A stretch of 64,000 nt of DNA. It comes from Neurospora crassa OR74A. Lineage: Eukaryota; Ascomycota; Sordariomycetes; Sordariales; Sordariaceae. The stretch covers positions 3,162,001 through 3,226,000 of the forward strand of contig NC_026507.1 of the NCBI RefSeq assembly GCF_000182925.2, read 5' to 3'. Shown piece by piece: positions 1 to 11,699 of this stretch (position 1 is the first letter of the stretch; the number at the start of each line of letters is the position of its first letter). The position numbers were made by a program, and so were the translations under genes. The notes under the pieces were generated by a model. It had not been told where the DNA came from, did no database searches, and saw only the letters and a program-made list of their open reading frames with translations.

Positions 1-995
1 GTCTCTCCAATCCTGGGCGACTAGCAGGCATGGCATGGCATGCTCAGCAGGAACTGCCTGGGTTGCCTCACCATGTATCAGCAAGGCCGCTCATCTGTCC
101 GGCAAGGTACCTATTTAGAATGAATCCTGCAATGCCCACGCGACATGCCGCAACAGGAATCCTTGTCTGCGCCCCTGGGTTGCAGCAGCATGCCAGCATC
201 GGATAGGTAGAGCTTTGAGCTACATACCTATCTTGGGCAGCATAAGATCCTAGACGAGAAAAGCAGGACGACATACCTACCGCTGGTGGCGCTTCGATCG
301 TTTCTGGTGTGTCGATGTCGCCTTAGGCTGTAGATAGTTGTGGTGGTATGTATGTATGTATGTATGTATGTATGTATGCATGTATGTGTGTAGATAGGTA
401 GGTATATTCTCGGAATACTACAGTATCATTCCATGACTTGCCAAATGCCAAAATGGAGATATATACGCCTTGATCATGAAACGAAACGCCTGCCACGAGA
501 TCTCAAAAAGGTGTTGGTAGGTTACATTGGTCTGTCAACTGGCTCTCATGACCGCCGCGCGGATCCCCTCCACCTCGTGGTACCTCGTGATACCATCAGA
601 TAGAAAATGAAAATTGAGTCTAATACCAGTAATCAGCTTGGGCAAACTGTAGTGTAGGTGCAAGTTGATTGTGTGAGGTCAAACATGCAGGATATATAAA
701 GACATAAATACTCACACCGGTCGAGACTCTGTATAATTTGATGCAAGGTTTCTGTGGCTCAGCGTTTTGTAGAACAGGATGAAAACTCGACGTCTCTTGG
801 CCGTCATCAGTTATTGCTTGGTATCTATGTCTCTACCATAAGCCATCTCTTTCTCTTCTCCTGTCGCATATACTAAAACGCACCGCGATAATAATAGTCC
901 AAGTAAAAAAAATAAGTGGCATCAATGGCCAACACAGCACTGATCGTTCCATAATCTATCCTATTTGCCCTCCATCTTCCTCATCCGCCGGCTCC
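1..995. other. 3' flank of rrp6, no gene seen
   Basis: No convincing gene. The stretch holds a (TATG)n microsatellite at about 347-386 and scattered TACCTA-type motifs. The short open frames here have no recognisable features and no supporting splice pattern. It probably includes the rrp6 3' untranslated region next to 995, because rrp6 is read on the minus strand and ends at 996. Confidence 0.5.
347..386. repeat. (TATG)n microsatellite
   Basis: About ten tandem TATG units with one interruption (TGCA). It is non-coding and of the common fungal intergenic simple-repeat type. Confidence 0.9.
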
Positions 996-3578
996 TCACT
1001 TCTTAAAGGTAGCCGTCCTGCCAGCCGCCTTGGCCGTGTAATGCGCTCTTGCGCCCTTGGGTCCTCCCTGAGACTTGTTTTCATACGGGTTAAACCTCTT
1101 ATTCGCCTTCTTGACGTCCTCCTGAGTCTTGCGAGCACGCAACACCGACGCAGCCTGAGAGTAATCAAACGGCTGATCTTCCTTCTCCTCGCCCTCCGCC
1201 TGCTTAGCGGCAGCAGCAGCTTCTTCCTGCGCCTTCTTCTTTGCTTCCTTCTTGGCGGCCTTCTCTGCCCTTCGCTGGGCCTTGAGAGCTTCCTTGGCCT
1301 GCTTCTTCTTCTCCTTGGCCGCTTTCCTGGCTGCCTTTTTGGATTTCTTGGATGACTTGTCGCTTGCCTCTTCCTCCTCCTCCTCTTCTTCCTCGTCGGA
1401 GTCGTCACCTTCGGCTTCACCACCGGTTTGCACGTCGGTTTCGGTCTGAGGCGCGGAATCCTCCATTTCGGCATCTGAGGCCTCCTCTTCTTCCTCAGAC
1501 TCTTCCTCGCGCTTGCGCTTGCCTCCGTTCCTAAGAGTGAATTCCTGGTTGACTATCACCTCTTCCGGCGCCGGCTGGGGCTCTGGCACCGCCTCTTCTG
1601 GTTGATCCACCTCCATCTCAGCCGTAGATCCGTCCATGAAGTCGGCCGGATACGGAAGGGTGATTTCCAACACGTCGTCAAGCTTGGCAGTCTTCGCAGC
1701 CGTGCCGTCCCAGACTGAGCTCAGAGTGACGCCGCCCCAAAATTGTGACCGGTCAGCTTTGAGCTCCTTGACGTCCGGAATGTCGCTATCGTCGGCGATG
1801 ACCGCAGCAATCTTGGCGGGGGCGAGGATAGATGACTCGCTCTTGAAGATATCCATCATCTTGGGACCGTTCACACCTTCCTCCCTAGCCTTTTGAATGA
1901 CGTCGAATAGATCATCCAAATGAGACTTGAGGCCCTTGGCGTTGCTATCCAGAATACTCCACAGAGCCTTCTTGTCGGTCGGGAGTATCCGGGCAATGTC
2001 GGCCAGAACCTGCTGTGTCATAAAGAAGAAGGGACTCTCGTCCTCACGACGAGCCAAGTTGTCACGCCATTGATGTACGGCCTTGTAGACGGCAAACTGC
2101 TCGCCGTTGTAGAGCGTTGGGGACTTCAACAGCACATTATACCACCCGCGGGGTCCCTGGCCGGTTTCGACGTTGTAGCTAAGGTTCTCGTATCGTTGCA
2201 GGGCGACATCCTTGGACCTCTCGAGGACCTGCTCGAGAAGGTCAGGCTTCGGCTTTCCGGGTGTTGAGCGCTCCACGAGCTCGTTGATGATCATGTCGAA
2301 GATGTAGAGCAGGTAGTGGGTATCCGACCGCGCATAGTAAAACATCTCCTCGGGGAGAGGTCTGATGCGCCAGTCCGCAAGCTGATACTTTTTGTCGGCT
2401 TCGAACTCGGCAAACTTGCTAAGCAAATAACCCAAGCTCCTTCCAGGGTACCCGAGAACGGCGCAAGCATGATATGTGTCGAAGAGACCTACAACGTAGA
2501 GACCAAGATCTCTCTGCAGCCAGATGACATCCATGAAAGCACCGTGAAGAACCTGGGTCAAGTTAGTCGATAATACAGTGAAAGCAGAAGGCCAGGATGT
2601 GTCTCACCTTGACAATGTTGGGGTTCGCAAAAACCTCATTCAGAACCTCAAGCTTGTGCCTCCAAGGTTGAAGAGTATCAATGACCCAATCCTTCTCTCT
2701 GGTACTGATCTGCATGAGAGACAACAGTCCGGTGTAAGACCTAAAATCGTGGTGCTCCAGATCAAGCGCAATTTCCTTGGCCTGCTTGAGCTCCTCCAAC
2801 ATCTCCAAGACGCCCTCATAAGTATCAACCCAGATGGCGGATGTCGAATCGATAGGAAGGTACTCCTTGGGTTCGCGCTTCTTGTACACATGCTCAGGGT
2901 ACGGTGTCGTCTTGATCTCGGTTTCGTAGGGGTGTTTGTATCTGGGAGATTCATGTTAGCGACATGCTCTTATGATATTGGAAAGAAAGGTTAGACGTAC
3001 TGTGTGTTGTTGTCATCATCGACAAAGGTGGTCAGGCTGTCTTCCAGTGACACCTTGGCATGAGGCTTGGACGACAACAGAGGCTTCCAAGGACCGGTAG
3101 CGAAGTTATCGACCTTCTTCTCGAAGTTATTCTGTGGTTTGAGAATGTTGGCTCTCTTCAAGGACCAGTCAAGACGATCGTTAGACGACTTGACGCGTTT
3201 TTGGGCGCGGCCCTGGTCGGCGGGGGTAGGCGCATCCTTCCGCTTGATCAATCCGGTGTACTCGTCGAGGCAGGTGTCGGCTTTCTCGAGCAACGAGTCG
3301 ATCACGTCGACAATGTTCCGCCATTGGATGTCCACGTCGTCGGCATCTTCAAGAGCGCCAACCTTCTGGCCGGTAAGATTCGCGGTCGACTTGAGGAGCC
3401 CGTTGGCCAGGGACAGAAGGCGGCCGGAGCTGTTGTCGAGTTGACCACCGACAGTCGGGTTGACGGTGCGCTGGAACTGAAGATCCTCGCTGGCGATTGA
3501 GTTGGCGGTTCGGGTCGTAGCGACCAGGGCGGCTTGGAGCGATTCCCTCAAGCTCTTGAAGTCCAGTGAGCCGTCCAT
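996..3578 (-). CDS. rrp6: Exosome 3'-5' exonuclease RRP6
   Basis: Nuclear exosome-associated distributive 3'-5' exonuclease (Rrp6/EXOSC10) that trims and degrades rRNA, snoRNA and aberrant nuclear RNA. CDS on the minus strand: 3578-3001, 2941-2608, 2552-996; 822 residues. The start is the first true ATG, opening MDGSLDFKSL; upstream in-frame codons lead only to a TTG. Residues 1-190 look like the PMC2NT domain that binds the Rrp47 partner. The DEDD-Y exonuclease follows: Asp253/Glu255 in ALDLEHHD, Asp312 in LHGAFMDVI, and Tyr377/Asp381 in YYARSDTHY. An HRDC-like region comes next, then a long acidic and Lys-rich low-complexity tail suited to nuclear import or RNA contact. Both introns have consensus donors (GTACGT, GTGAGA). 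It diverges from mdm35 across about 680 bp. All catalytic residues are present, so it should be active. Confidence 0.93.
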
Positions 3579-4260
3579 ATTGGCCGGTGGTTCTGGAGTC
3601 GTTGTGGTGTGGACGTCACTGGAAGTGGAAGCCCGGTTCAATTTTCCAAAAATGGTTTGTCGTTCTGCTGCTCTTTGGGAACTTTTTTTGCGGACAGTCC
3701 CAGCATGTGGCTTGTGGAGAAAGCGCCAAAGTGAACGGGACCTCGAAAAGTGGAAGCTGCCCGATGGATGCCATCAAGTGGGCCTCGAGTGAGCTGTTCC
3801 CGCTCTGCGCTGGTAGAGGTACCTGATGGCCCATGCTGGGAAGTAGAAGCACTAAAGTAGAGAGACTTTGGGCAGCCGATTACATAAGGCCAAGGGGGCG
3901 CTTGCCAAGAGCCAAGATTGTGCTGATCTGGACCACCAACGTTCGTTCATCCATCGGCGTCCAGGCTTTTGAGATCCGTCCTGTGACGAAGTGGAAGTCC
4001 GCAACCCCATTGTTGAATAGCACCTGGTACTTGTTGGTTTCCAAGCGGACTCACCGGTGAACGTTGATATTTGAGATTCCGTACAACCGTCTTTTCCACC
4101 AAAAATATTCACCTGGAGTATCTCACGAACACCCTTCTATACGATCTTTTGCCCAAAACATAGATATACCGTCGATACCCATAAGTCATCGGACACCGTA
4201 CCAAGCCTATCGTTTTGTTGGCAACACCTACGGTTGAAAACATAGCTCTGGACTTTAAAG
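3579..4260. promoter_or_regulatory. Divergent rrp6/mdm35 promoter region
   Basis: These 682 bases separate the divergent start codons of rrp6 (minus) and mdm35 (plus) and must hold both promoters. I see no conserved element I can name. Open frames crossing it on both strands are unsupported. Confidence 0.5.
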
Positions 4261-4747
4261 ATGTCCCAGTCACTCGCCAAGGAATGCAACGAGGCCAAGG
4301 AGTAAGTTTTTGTCCTTCATACGGAAAGAAAACAACATCTTAACCAGTTGTAGACGTTACGACACTTGCTTTCTCAAATGGTACAGTGAGAGTAAGTCTA
4401 CAGGAACAGACACCCCAACTCAGTGGACATGTGTGATACTTATACTGGACAGAATACCTTAGGGGCAATGGTACCGAACAAAATAACGAATGTTCAATTC
4501 TCTTCAAGGAGTATAGCTCTTGCCTGCAGGTAGGACGCAAAACCATACAGCGCCCGTACTCTAGCATCGAGATAGCTTACCATATGGCATTTTACAGGTT
4601 GCTTTGAAAGAGCGTGGCATCGACAAGCTGCTTGAAGAGGCGCGGGAAGAACTCAAGGACAGCGACTCAACATACATGGGCAAGAAAAAATGTGAGTTTG
4701 AGCTTACGAACATGGCCAAAGTTGAAAGGATGACTGACTTGCTCAGA
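4261..4747 (+). CDS. mdm35: Twin CX9C intermembrane-space protein Mdm35 (TRIAP1 family)
   Basis: Mitochondrial intermembrane-space chaperone that, in yeast, pairs with Ups1/Ups2 proteins for phosphatidic acid and phosphatidylserine transfer. Exons: 4261-4301, 4354-4391, 4453-4529, 4598-4691, 4746-4747; 83 residues, within the usual 75-90. Both CX9C motifs are intact: Cys9-Cys19 in CNEAKERYDTC, and a second in CSILFKEYSSC. They would form the helix-hairpin disulfides made by the Mia40 relay. The last intron (4692-4745) has donor GTGAGT and a CTGAC branch site, and splicing it creates the stop codon across the junction (T|AA). If it is retained, the frame stays open to a TGA at 4769-4771, adding 26 residues. 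The body of the call is firm; the C-terminus depends on that last intron. Confidence 0.88.
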
Positions 4748-4771
4748 ATACCAGAGCTGGACGACGTCTGA

Positions 4772-5597
4772 GTACCTTACTGTACCACTCGTCGACCAAC
4801 TCCTTGAACAAAGCCGCAACAATCCAGTTATTCTCCTTACATTGCTCAATTATCTCTTCTCCGTATATATCATATATCGCCTGGTATTCGTGGAAGGACT
4901 TTCCATTATGCACACCCTCCATGTCTTGAACAAAGCCCATGTACCAAAAGTGTCACCCGCTGGTCTTTGACTGTACCTTTCTGATTATATCTTCTGTTGA
5001 GTTGTTTTCAGTGCTCTCTGTTATGGACGGAAGCCATGGATGACTTCAAGTCGGTTGAATGTTCCCCTTCCAAATAAGGTTTCCCGTCCTTGAGAAGTGG
5101 ATCCTCCCCAACATCCAATCGGTTCATTACAGAGTGCCGTGCAGTCGCAGCCAGGTCGGGTTGCGCTCGGGGACTCTGGCTTCTGGGCGCTAGAACTTAG
5201 AACGCTCCACACTCCCTGTAATACTGCCTAAACTGCTTCGATAAACTTCAGCGCGAGTCTGAGCCGAGTCTGTCCACCACGACACGACACATAACGCATC
5301 TGATCGCCCTGCTCCCCCGTCCCCGTCCCAAATCAACAAGTTTTCGGCTTCCCGTTGTGCTTCCCGTCAGTACCAGCTTTGCCCGACTTCGACCTACCTA
5401 ATCCAACCTCTTCGAACCGTCGAGTATTGTTTTCCCCCTCCCATTACAGCGCCCGCCAATTCCTCATATAACCGCACCCACTATCCGCCCGCATTTCCTC
5501 TCCCCACACAAGGGAAAGTGACATCGGACTACAGCATCTACCGGCCCAGACTTTTGCCGCGATCGCATGCTCGAACAGTAAGGGGCAGCGCGCCTCT
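4772..5597. promoter_or_regulatory. Intergenic mdm35 to two-span gene, likely promoter and 5' leader
   Basis: No gene is supported. The second half is pyrimidine-rich (about 5220-5590), as is common for fungal promoters and 5' leaders, and leads to the start codon at 5598. Confidence 0.4.
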
Positions 5598-6082
5598 ATG
5601 CACCCCTTTTCTGTTCTTACACTCGGCATCTTCGTAGCTGGGTATATCACCGCCCGATGGGACCTCGTCACTCGCCTATATGAGCTTGCCATATTCGCTT
5701 GGAACTACGGAGTGGTGGTAAGTGTCACATGCCATGGGAAAGAGGGAAAAACTGTGGCACTCCGCCCCCGGCCAACCACCATTGCGCCGAAACAGCAACA
5801 GCCTGGATCGCTAACCTTGTGTGTCAATTCGTCTCTAGACTCGGGCCGCCAAGGGCTTCGGCGTGTTAAGCCTTGTGTTTCTCATCGTCTTTATTCCTGT
5901 GCAACGTCTTGCTACTTTGGAGTCGAACCTGGTACGACCACCACCACCAGCTTGCTGCTGCTGCCCCCAACCAACAGTCGATATGCGAATCCCATATACT
6001 GATAATGCTGGTCCAGCATCCGCGATCGCCAGGATCAGGTATCTCCGCGAGGGAACAACTAAGGAGAAGGGGCTCTTTCTGA
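5598..6082 (+). CDS. Small two-transmembrane protein directly upstream of gpi1
   Basis: Proposed exons 5598-5717, 5839-5931 and 6017-6082 give 92 residues. Residues 2-19 and about 46-63 are hydrophobic spans. They are joined by a charged, aromatic loop (RWDLVTRLYELAIFAWNYG) and followed by a basic tail ending REQLRRRGSF. Intron 1 has donor GTAAGT and acceptor CTCTAG. Intron 2 has a weaker donor (GTACGA) and a CTGAT branch. If intron 2 is not removed, the frame runs through a Pro/Cys-rich stretch to a TGA at 6130-6132 that overlaps the gpi1 ATG. The ordered look of residues 1-71 argues for a real gene; I do not recognise a named family with certainty. Size, topology and linkage resemble PIG-Y/Eri1, the small two-span subunit of the GPI GlcNAc-transferase, but this is inference. 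The C-terminus is uncertain. Confidence 0.6.
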
Positions 6083-6131
6083 TTGGTTGCTTGCGATTGC
6101 GCTATCTGTCATGCCAGAGGATGATGGCTTG

Positions 6132-8501
6132 ATGCGCGTGTTCTGGCCCACAGACCTTCCGCGATCCGACTGTAACGGCGTCGTGGTCGGCTGGAGGAAC
6201 TCGGCCTTGGATGTTCTCGTGGTGGCAGTACTGGAGGAGGTTGAGGTTTGTGCCCTCCGGGTCTACAGCTGGCCGGGGATGGATGTGGACAAAAGCGCTG
6301 ACTCTGTGATAGCCTCGACGTGTTGAAAGCGCGTTAAAGCTCGGTAACCTTCTCCGTAACGCCCCTCACCCAGTCAGCCGCATCTACGAACAATGCGGCA
6401 AATCGTCCATAAGCGTCTTGGGCGTCTCAAACACTCCAGACACCGTCGAGGTCGACTCATCATGGATCCGGGTTACGATAGCGCCTAAACAGCGTGTGCC
6501 TTCTGTCACCTGTGCTCGAGCGTCTAGTATCCAGATTATCCTTTTCGAGCGGCCTCTGCCAGGACGAATGCAGTACATGTCACTTAATCCGATTGCCTTG
6601 GCACTGGGAGACAAACACGATGGATTTAAGCAAGATTTCGCCGACAGTGGGGAGGAGGACGACGAGAAGCGGGAGCGTTTGAGCAAGGAAACGAAGCGAA
6701 AACTGGTCGAGAAGCTCAAACAACATTCGGTGATAAAGCGAATTCCGTCGCCCAAAGAACGAGCGCTTGCCACAATAGTCAACCAAATCAATTGGGCATG
6801 GGAGCTCGAAAAGCTACTGCAGCAGAACGTCTCACGCATCGGCACTCGTCCTAAGAGGGCTTTGAGCGTGTCAGAACGAGTGGTCGAGTCGGCAACCACA
6901 GCTCGCGACATGGTCTTGGTATGGCTTTGGGAGTTGATCACCATTTACGTGCTGCCCGTCATCAAGAAGGTATTTGTGCTAGGCTTGATGGCTCATAGGG
7001 TGGTCGCCGAGATGTTATTGCGCATACTGGAGTGGCGGCTTCGGCCCAGATATGCAGCTCTGAAAGACATATCTGCGACGGCTCAGCAAGTTGAGATTCG
7101 CCTCCAACAGTTTTGCTACTGGCCGATGCAGTATGTCACGCTTCGGATGAGGAAGAACGACTGGGCGAGTGTAACAACGAGTCACCCAGACTACATTCGG
7201 TTTTACAACAGTCTCTGGCTTGTTGCCAATGATGTTATCATCGGTATGGCGTTTGGTTCCTACATTATTGAAAATGCTGGCTGGGTGGCCGACGAGATCA
7301 GCCGCCTGCTCACCACTTATACCGTCGAAGCACTGCAGAGCAGCATTTCCTGGCTCATGGGCTGGCCGGCAGGCTTGAAGCTAAACACGGAACTAGCGGC
7401 GTTCCTTGGTGATCTGTTTCTGTGGGTTATTGAATACTGGGCGAGTAAGTTTCTGGTCTGCTCTTGGTATCCTAGTGAACATACTGACATTGGCAAAGGC
7501 TGTATCGAGACGATTCGGCCCATGCTGCCACGTATTGTGTTGATTATCGGCTTCTCCAGTTTTGCGGGGGCAAGCATGCCTCTTGCCCTATTCTCGGATC
7601 TCCTTTCCATACTCACGATTCACATATACTCCTTCTACCTCGCCTCGGCCAGGATATTTCACTGGCAGTTGAATATCCTCCAGTCGCTTTTCCACCTCTT
7701 TCGCGGCAAGAAGCACAACGTCCTTCGAAACCGCATCGACTCGTGCGACTATGGGCTCGATCAACTCCTTGTGGGGACTATTCTCTTCACGGTCCTGTTC
7801 TTCCTTTTACCCACCGTGGTGGTATTCTATCTGAACTTTGCGATTGCACGCATGGCGATCATTCTGTTCAAGGCTTGCTTCGATACTGCACTTTCTTGTC
7901 TCAACCACTTTCCACTTTTCGCATTGATGTTACGAGTCAAAGATCCGAAAAGACTTCCAGGTGTGTGTTGTCATACTCGGTTATCGGTCTCTATAATCAC
8001 CACTGACTGTTATCCAGGCGGCATCCGGTTCGAGCTTCGCGACACCCAGGATTTTGGAGCCACCTCTAATGATAATATTCCCCTTCGTCAACACCCCTCG
8101 ACCTCTGTCATTTCTCTTCAGGTATGGCAATCCCCATTCATGAAAGGCCCCTCAAAGAGCCCCAGCTAACTGCCTTATAGTCTATCCCTCTGGATTTCAA
8201 GTCCATGTTCTACCAATACTTCCAGATGGGCAACCGGATCCGGAAGCACTACCTTTCGCCCCGCGTGGCCCTCTGTTTGCTGACGGGCAAGTTCGTCCCG
8301 CCGCTCAACAGGAGGAACCTGTACAGTCTTCAGTACAGCATGTTACCCGCCAAGAGAGCTGGGGTGATGGAGATGTGGGATGCCGTGAACTCGTTGCCGG
8401 CGTCCAAGAGGAAGTCGATGCCTATACAGGTGCCTATCTTGGCGAACGGGAGGAGGCTTCCGAGCAATTATGGCGGAGGGAGGTCACGCAGTTATGGATA
8501 G
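6132..8501 (+). CDS. gpi1: GPI1/PIG-Q subunit of the GPI N-acetylglucosaminyltransferase
   Basis: Subunit of the ER membrane complex that transfers GlcNAc from UDP-GlcNAc to phosphatidylinositol, the first step of GPI-anchor synthesis. Exons 6132-6245, 6313-7444, 7499-7960, 8018-8121 and 8181-8501 give 710 residues. The N-terminus MRVFWPTDLPRSDCNG and the later QCGKSSISVLG block look like fungal Gpi1 proteins. The C-terminal half holds several hydrophobic spans and the YGLDQLLVGTILFTVLFFLLP region typical of the family. Intron 1 was placed by its CTGAC branch and TAG acceptor. Introns 2 and 3 (54 and 57 nt) are multiples of three without stops. Its start lies 49 nt after the end of the upstream two-span gene, so there is almost no room for its own promoter. 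Confidence 0.9.
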
Positions 8502-9987
8502 CGATTCGATAGAAGGCGTGTGTACTTTGTAATTTTGACTTGTAAATATTGGGCCTTATTGGATGCGTAATGTCATTGTCAGTTGCTAGCGATTCATGTG
8601 TTGTTGTTCGAACTTTGAAGTTGAGTCCGCACCCATGGACGTTCGTTCTCGATATTTTCGAACACAAACGAGACTAACAAGTTAGCTATCTCGTCTTGAG
8701 TCAAAACTCGCTTATCTTCGAAAATTACAGAGGTAAGTATGGAGTACTCGAGGTGGTGTTGGTTTAATATGGCGAGGGAAGGAAGGTGTAGCCATCAGCA
8801 CCGGACCCTTATTTACAAGTAATTTATAGCTCCTTCCTGGCCCCACTATAGCTTCCCCAGTTTCTCGCTGTGATACCCCTTGTCTCTAGGTCCCCACACA
8901 CAAAACAACGACGTTGACAGCATTCCACATCCAAGATTGTGCCTTCCAGTCACTCGAAAGTATCACGACACCACAATCGTACTACAACTGCTTCTACCTG
9001 CCGTGGTCTTCTTAAGTCATTCAGGAAGCCGTCACCTCACCTTTACCACTTTCAAGTTTCTGCAACCTACCTGACCAGCTGCAGTGAGGTCGTCACCCGC
9101 AGCCAGCTTCGTGTCTTAGAGCAAGCGTTACTTACCTCCATGTCTTTCCGACTGCGACTTCCCTGATACTTGGTCTTCAGTTTGAGCAGGTAGGTAGGTG
9201 ACTGACTGGACCAACTTGTACCTTTTTCACAAACTGCTTCTCCTCCTACTACCAAACACACTTCACTTTCATTCTCTTTTTCTTGGTCACTCCGACAGTG
9301 CGGCACGATCCCGCCGTCCTAACAAACGGAGCCATCGATACTATTTACCCTTACCTATTTACTCAACCTCTAACCACTGCACCTCCGGGTTGTGTCCCGT
9401 CCAGCCTCCATATCTCTACACTCCATACCTTTGCTTCCGCATTCACTCATTGCTATCCCCTCTTCTTGGTTATTGTTACCGAAAAACAAGACGGATACGT
9501 CTGGTCGGGCACATAGATTTATGCTGTATTTGTACTGGCTATTTTCTTACACCACAAACACAACGAAGCCTAGAACTAAACCCTAAGGACACGAGTATAC
9601 TAGACTAGGGACGAAAACAAACCCTTTTTCCGAGAAAGGACAATCTCCAGCTTGTGAGCATATTCCCCTCCTCCTCCTCCTCCTCCTCCTCCTCCTCCTC
9701 TCTCCGCGTTCAACTGTTTTCAACGTCGGCATTTTGCATCATCGAGGGGAAAATGGTATGACATGGAATGAAGAAAAGCACACACATGTTTAGCCGGGTC
9801 TTATGGTTGTTGATAAGTGCACTTTGCATTCATGGCGCAAGTCACCAGTTAAGGAGATATCCAGGGCTCTTGATCATTTGAGCCTGCGATTTGAAAATGA
9901 AGCTGGTGTTGGAAGTTTTAAATTAGTCTTTCATAACGCAAACGGCTTACAAGACATACAGACAGATACAACGTCACACCTGAAAAA
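8502..9987. promoter_or_regulatory. gpi1 3' flank and promoter/5' leader of tubulin cofactor C gene
   Basis: About 1.5 kb without a supported gene. It is pyrimidine-rich from about 8850, with a (CTC)n run at about 9668-9701. Short open frames at 9198-9608 are Leu/Ser/Pro-rich products of that composition. A long 5' leader for the gene starting at 9988 is likely. Confidence 0.4.
9668..9701. repeat. (CTC)n microsatellite
   Basis: About eleven tandem CTC/TCC triplets in a polypyrimidine region some 290 bases upstream of the cofactor C start codon. Confidence 0.9.
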
Positions 9988-11297
9988 ATGTCTGCGCAAG
10001 GAGCCGCCCACAAAGAAACACCCAAAGAGACGTTCTATCGTCAGTTCCAGGGGACCGTAGCAAGTGAGTCTCCTAATATTTCCAAAACCGCTTGGCTTCA
10101 GGAAGTCTAACTGATGGGACCTAAAGACCTCCAAGAGCAAATCAACCACCTCGCCAACCTCTCTGCCGTTGCAGGCGAACGCCACGATACCATCGAGCAT
10201 ATCCTGACCGGCATTTCACGGCTATCCAACGAAGTCGCCGATGCCGCCGACTATGTCCCCGCCTACGACCAGCGCACCTACTCGCAAGCGCTCAAGCAGC
10301 TGACGGACCAGCTCAACGAGGCCCAAGCCCAGTTCAGGCCCAAGAGCAGGTTTCAGTTCAAGCGCCGCAATCCGCCATCCGGAGGAGACGCCATGGCTGA
10401 TAGGAAGAACGATGCTCGGTACATGCTCCCTGCGGGAGGTCAAGATAAGAGCTCTTCTCCCTCGGCGGTGACCGCCGTCGCCAATGCCAACGGTTCTAAG
10501 TTATCCTCGGAGGACCACAAGGACAGCCTCAGCAACCTGCCGTCCGTCCCCGCCAAGAACTACAACGAAGAAATTGCAAAGGACTCGACGGATTCGAGAG
10601 TCCGTAAGCCGAGCTTCTCAACCGCGCGGGACATTACGCTTTCGGACCACGAAAAGCTGCACATCATCCTGCCGCTGTCGGCGTCCAGGGCAACTTCGGC
10701 TGGGGCGCTCACAAATATGAAGGGATGTATCGTGGACATGTCGGTGCCGACGCGGGTGTGTGCCGGCGGCGCACCGTTTGCGAGCCTGGCGCTCAAAAAC
10801 ATTTCGGGCAGCTTGATCGTTGCGGGCCACGTGGATGGGCCGGTGCACATCACGGGCCTGCGTGACAGCAAGGTGCTGGTGGTGGCGAGACAGGTGCGGA
10901 TCCACGAGTGTGAGAACGTGGATTTTTATCTGTATTGTGCCAGTAGGCCGATTATTGAGGATTGCAAGGGGTTGAGGTTTGCACCCGCTCCCAAGTTTCA
11001 TGTGAGTTGTTTTTTCCGCTATTTCTCTTCCCTCAATTTTTTTTTTCCATTGGGTAGTGATTTTGTTGACAAAGCCTTTTTCTCTTTGCCTAGTCGGCCG
11101 ACAAGGACGAAAGTACCAACATGTGGGATCAGGTGGATGACTTCAAGTGGTTGAAGGCGGAGCATTCGCCAAACTGGAGCGTGCTGCCGGAAGAGCAACG
11201 CATCACGGAGGATGTTTGGAAGGATAAGGTCCCTGGACATCCTGGTGCAGGCCTTGATGACATCTTGAGCACAGTCGGCATTGGTGCTGAGGCGTAG
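9988..11297 (+). CDS. Tubulin-specific chaperone C (TBCC)
   Basis: Tubulin folding cofactor C (yeast Cin2 relative), which stimulates GTP hydrolysis by beta-tubulin in the cofactor D/E complex and releases the heterodimer. Exons 9988-10063, 10127-11001 and 11094-11297 give 384 residues. Residues 1-110 form the helical TBCC N-terminal region (FYRQFQGTVA...LTDQLNEAQAQF). A Ser-rich linker follows, then the beta-helix C-CAP/cofactor C-like domain from about residue 200. The segment QVRIHECENVDFYLYC carries the family's arginine-finger position, and RPIIEDC follows it. The C-terminus (MWDQVDDFKWLKAEHSPNW) matches the usual end of the family. The intron donors are GTGAGT. Cytoplasmic. It converges on med9. 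Confidence 0.92.
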
Positions 11298-11699
11298 AAG
11301 CCTAGAAGATCATCAAGTCTGAAGACGATCCGGAAGGTTTCTTGGGGCTGGCGCAACCTGAAGTAGCTCGAGGCTGGGTAGTGGTATCTGTATCTCCTGC
11401 GGTCGAACTCGAGTTGTATCGTGTAGTGGTGTAGTGTAGAGTATTGTGGTGTCGAGAAGCCTCATGACGTTGCCGGCGTCGGTTGGGTTAGACATTCCTT
11501 GTAGCGATAGTCATGGCGGTGTCCAATGTAGGCATCCTTACAACCCCCTCAAGAGAAGGCATGGACACCGTCTCGCCAATTTCTGTGTTCATCCCAGCCG
11601 TCAAAAAGGTGATAGATGGATGGTAAGGCCTAGACTTGGGTAGAAGGCAGAACGGTGAGTCGGAGCGTTTCACCCCCAAAATCCTTCAGCCTTCCTTAC
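11298..11699. other. Convergent 3' flanks of TBCC and med9 genes
   Basis: About 400 bases between two genes that end toward each other. No gene or clear structure is seen. It should hold both 3' untranslated regions and polyadenylation signals. Confidence 0.4.
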
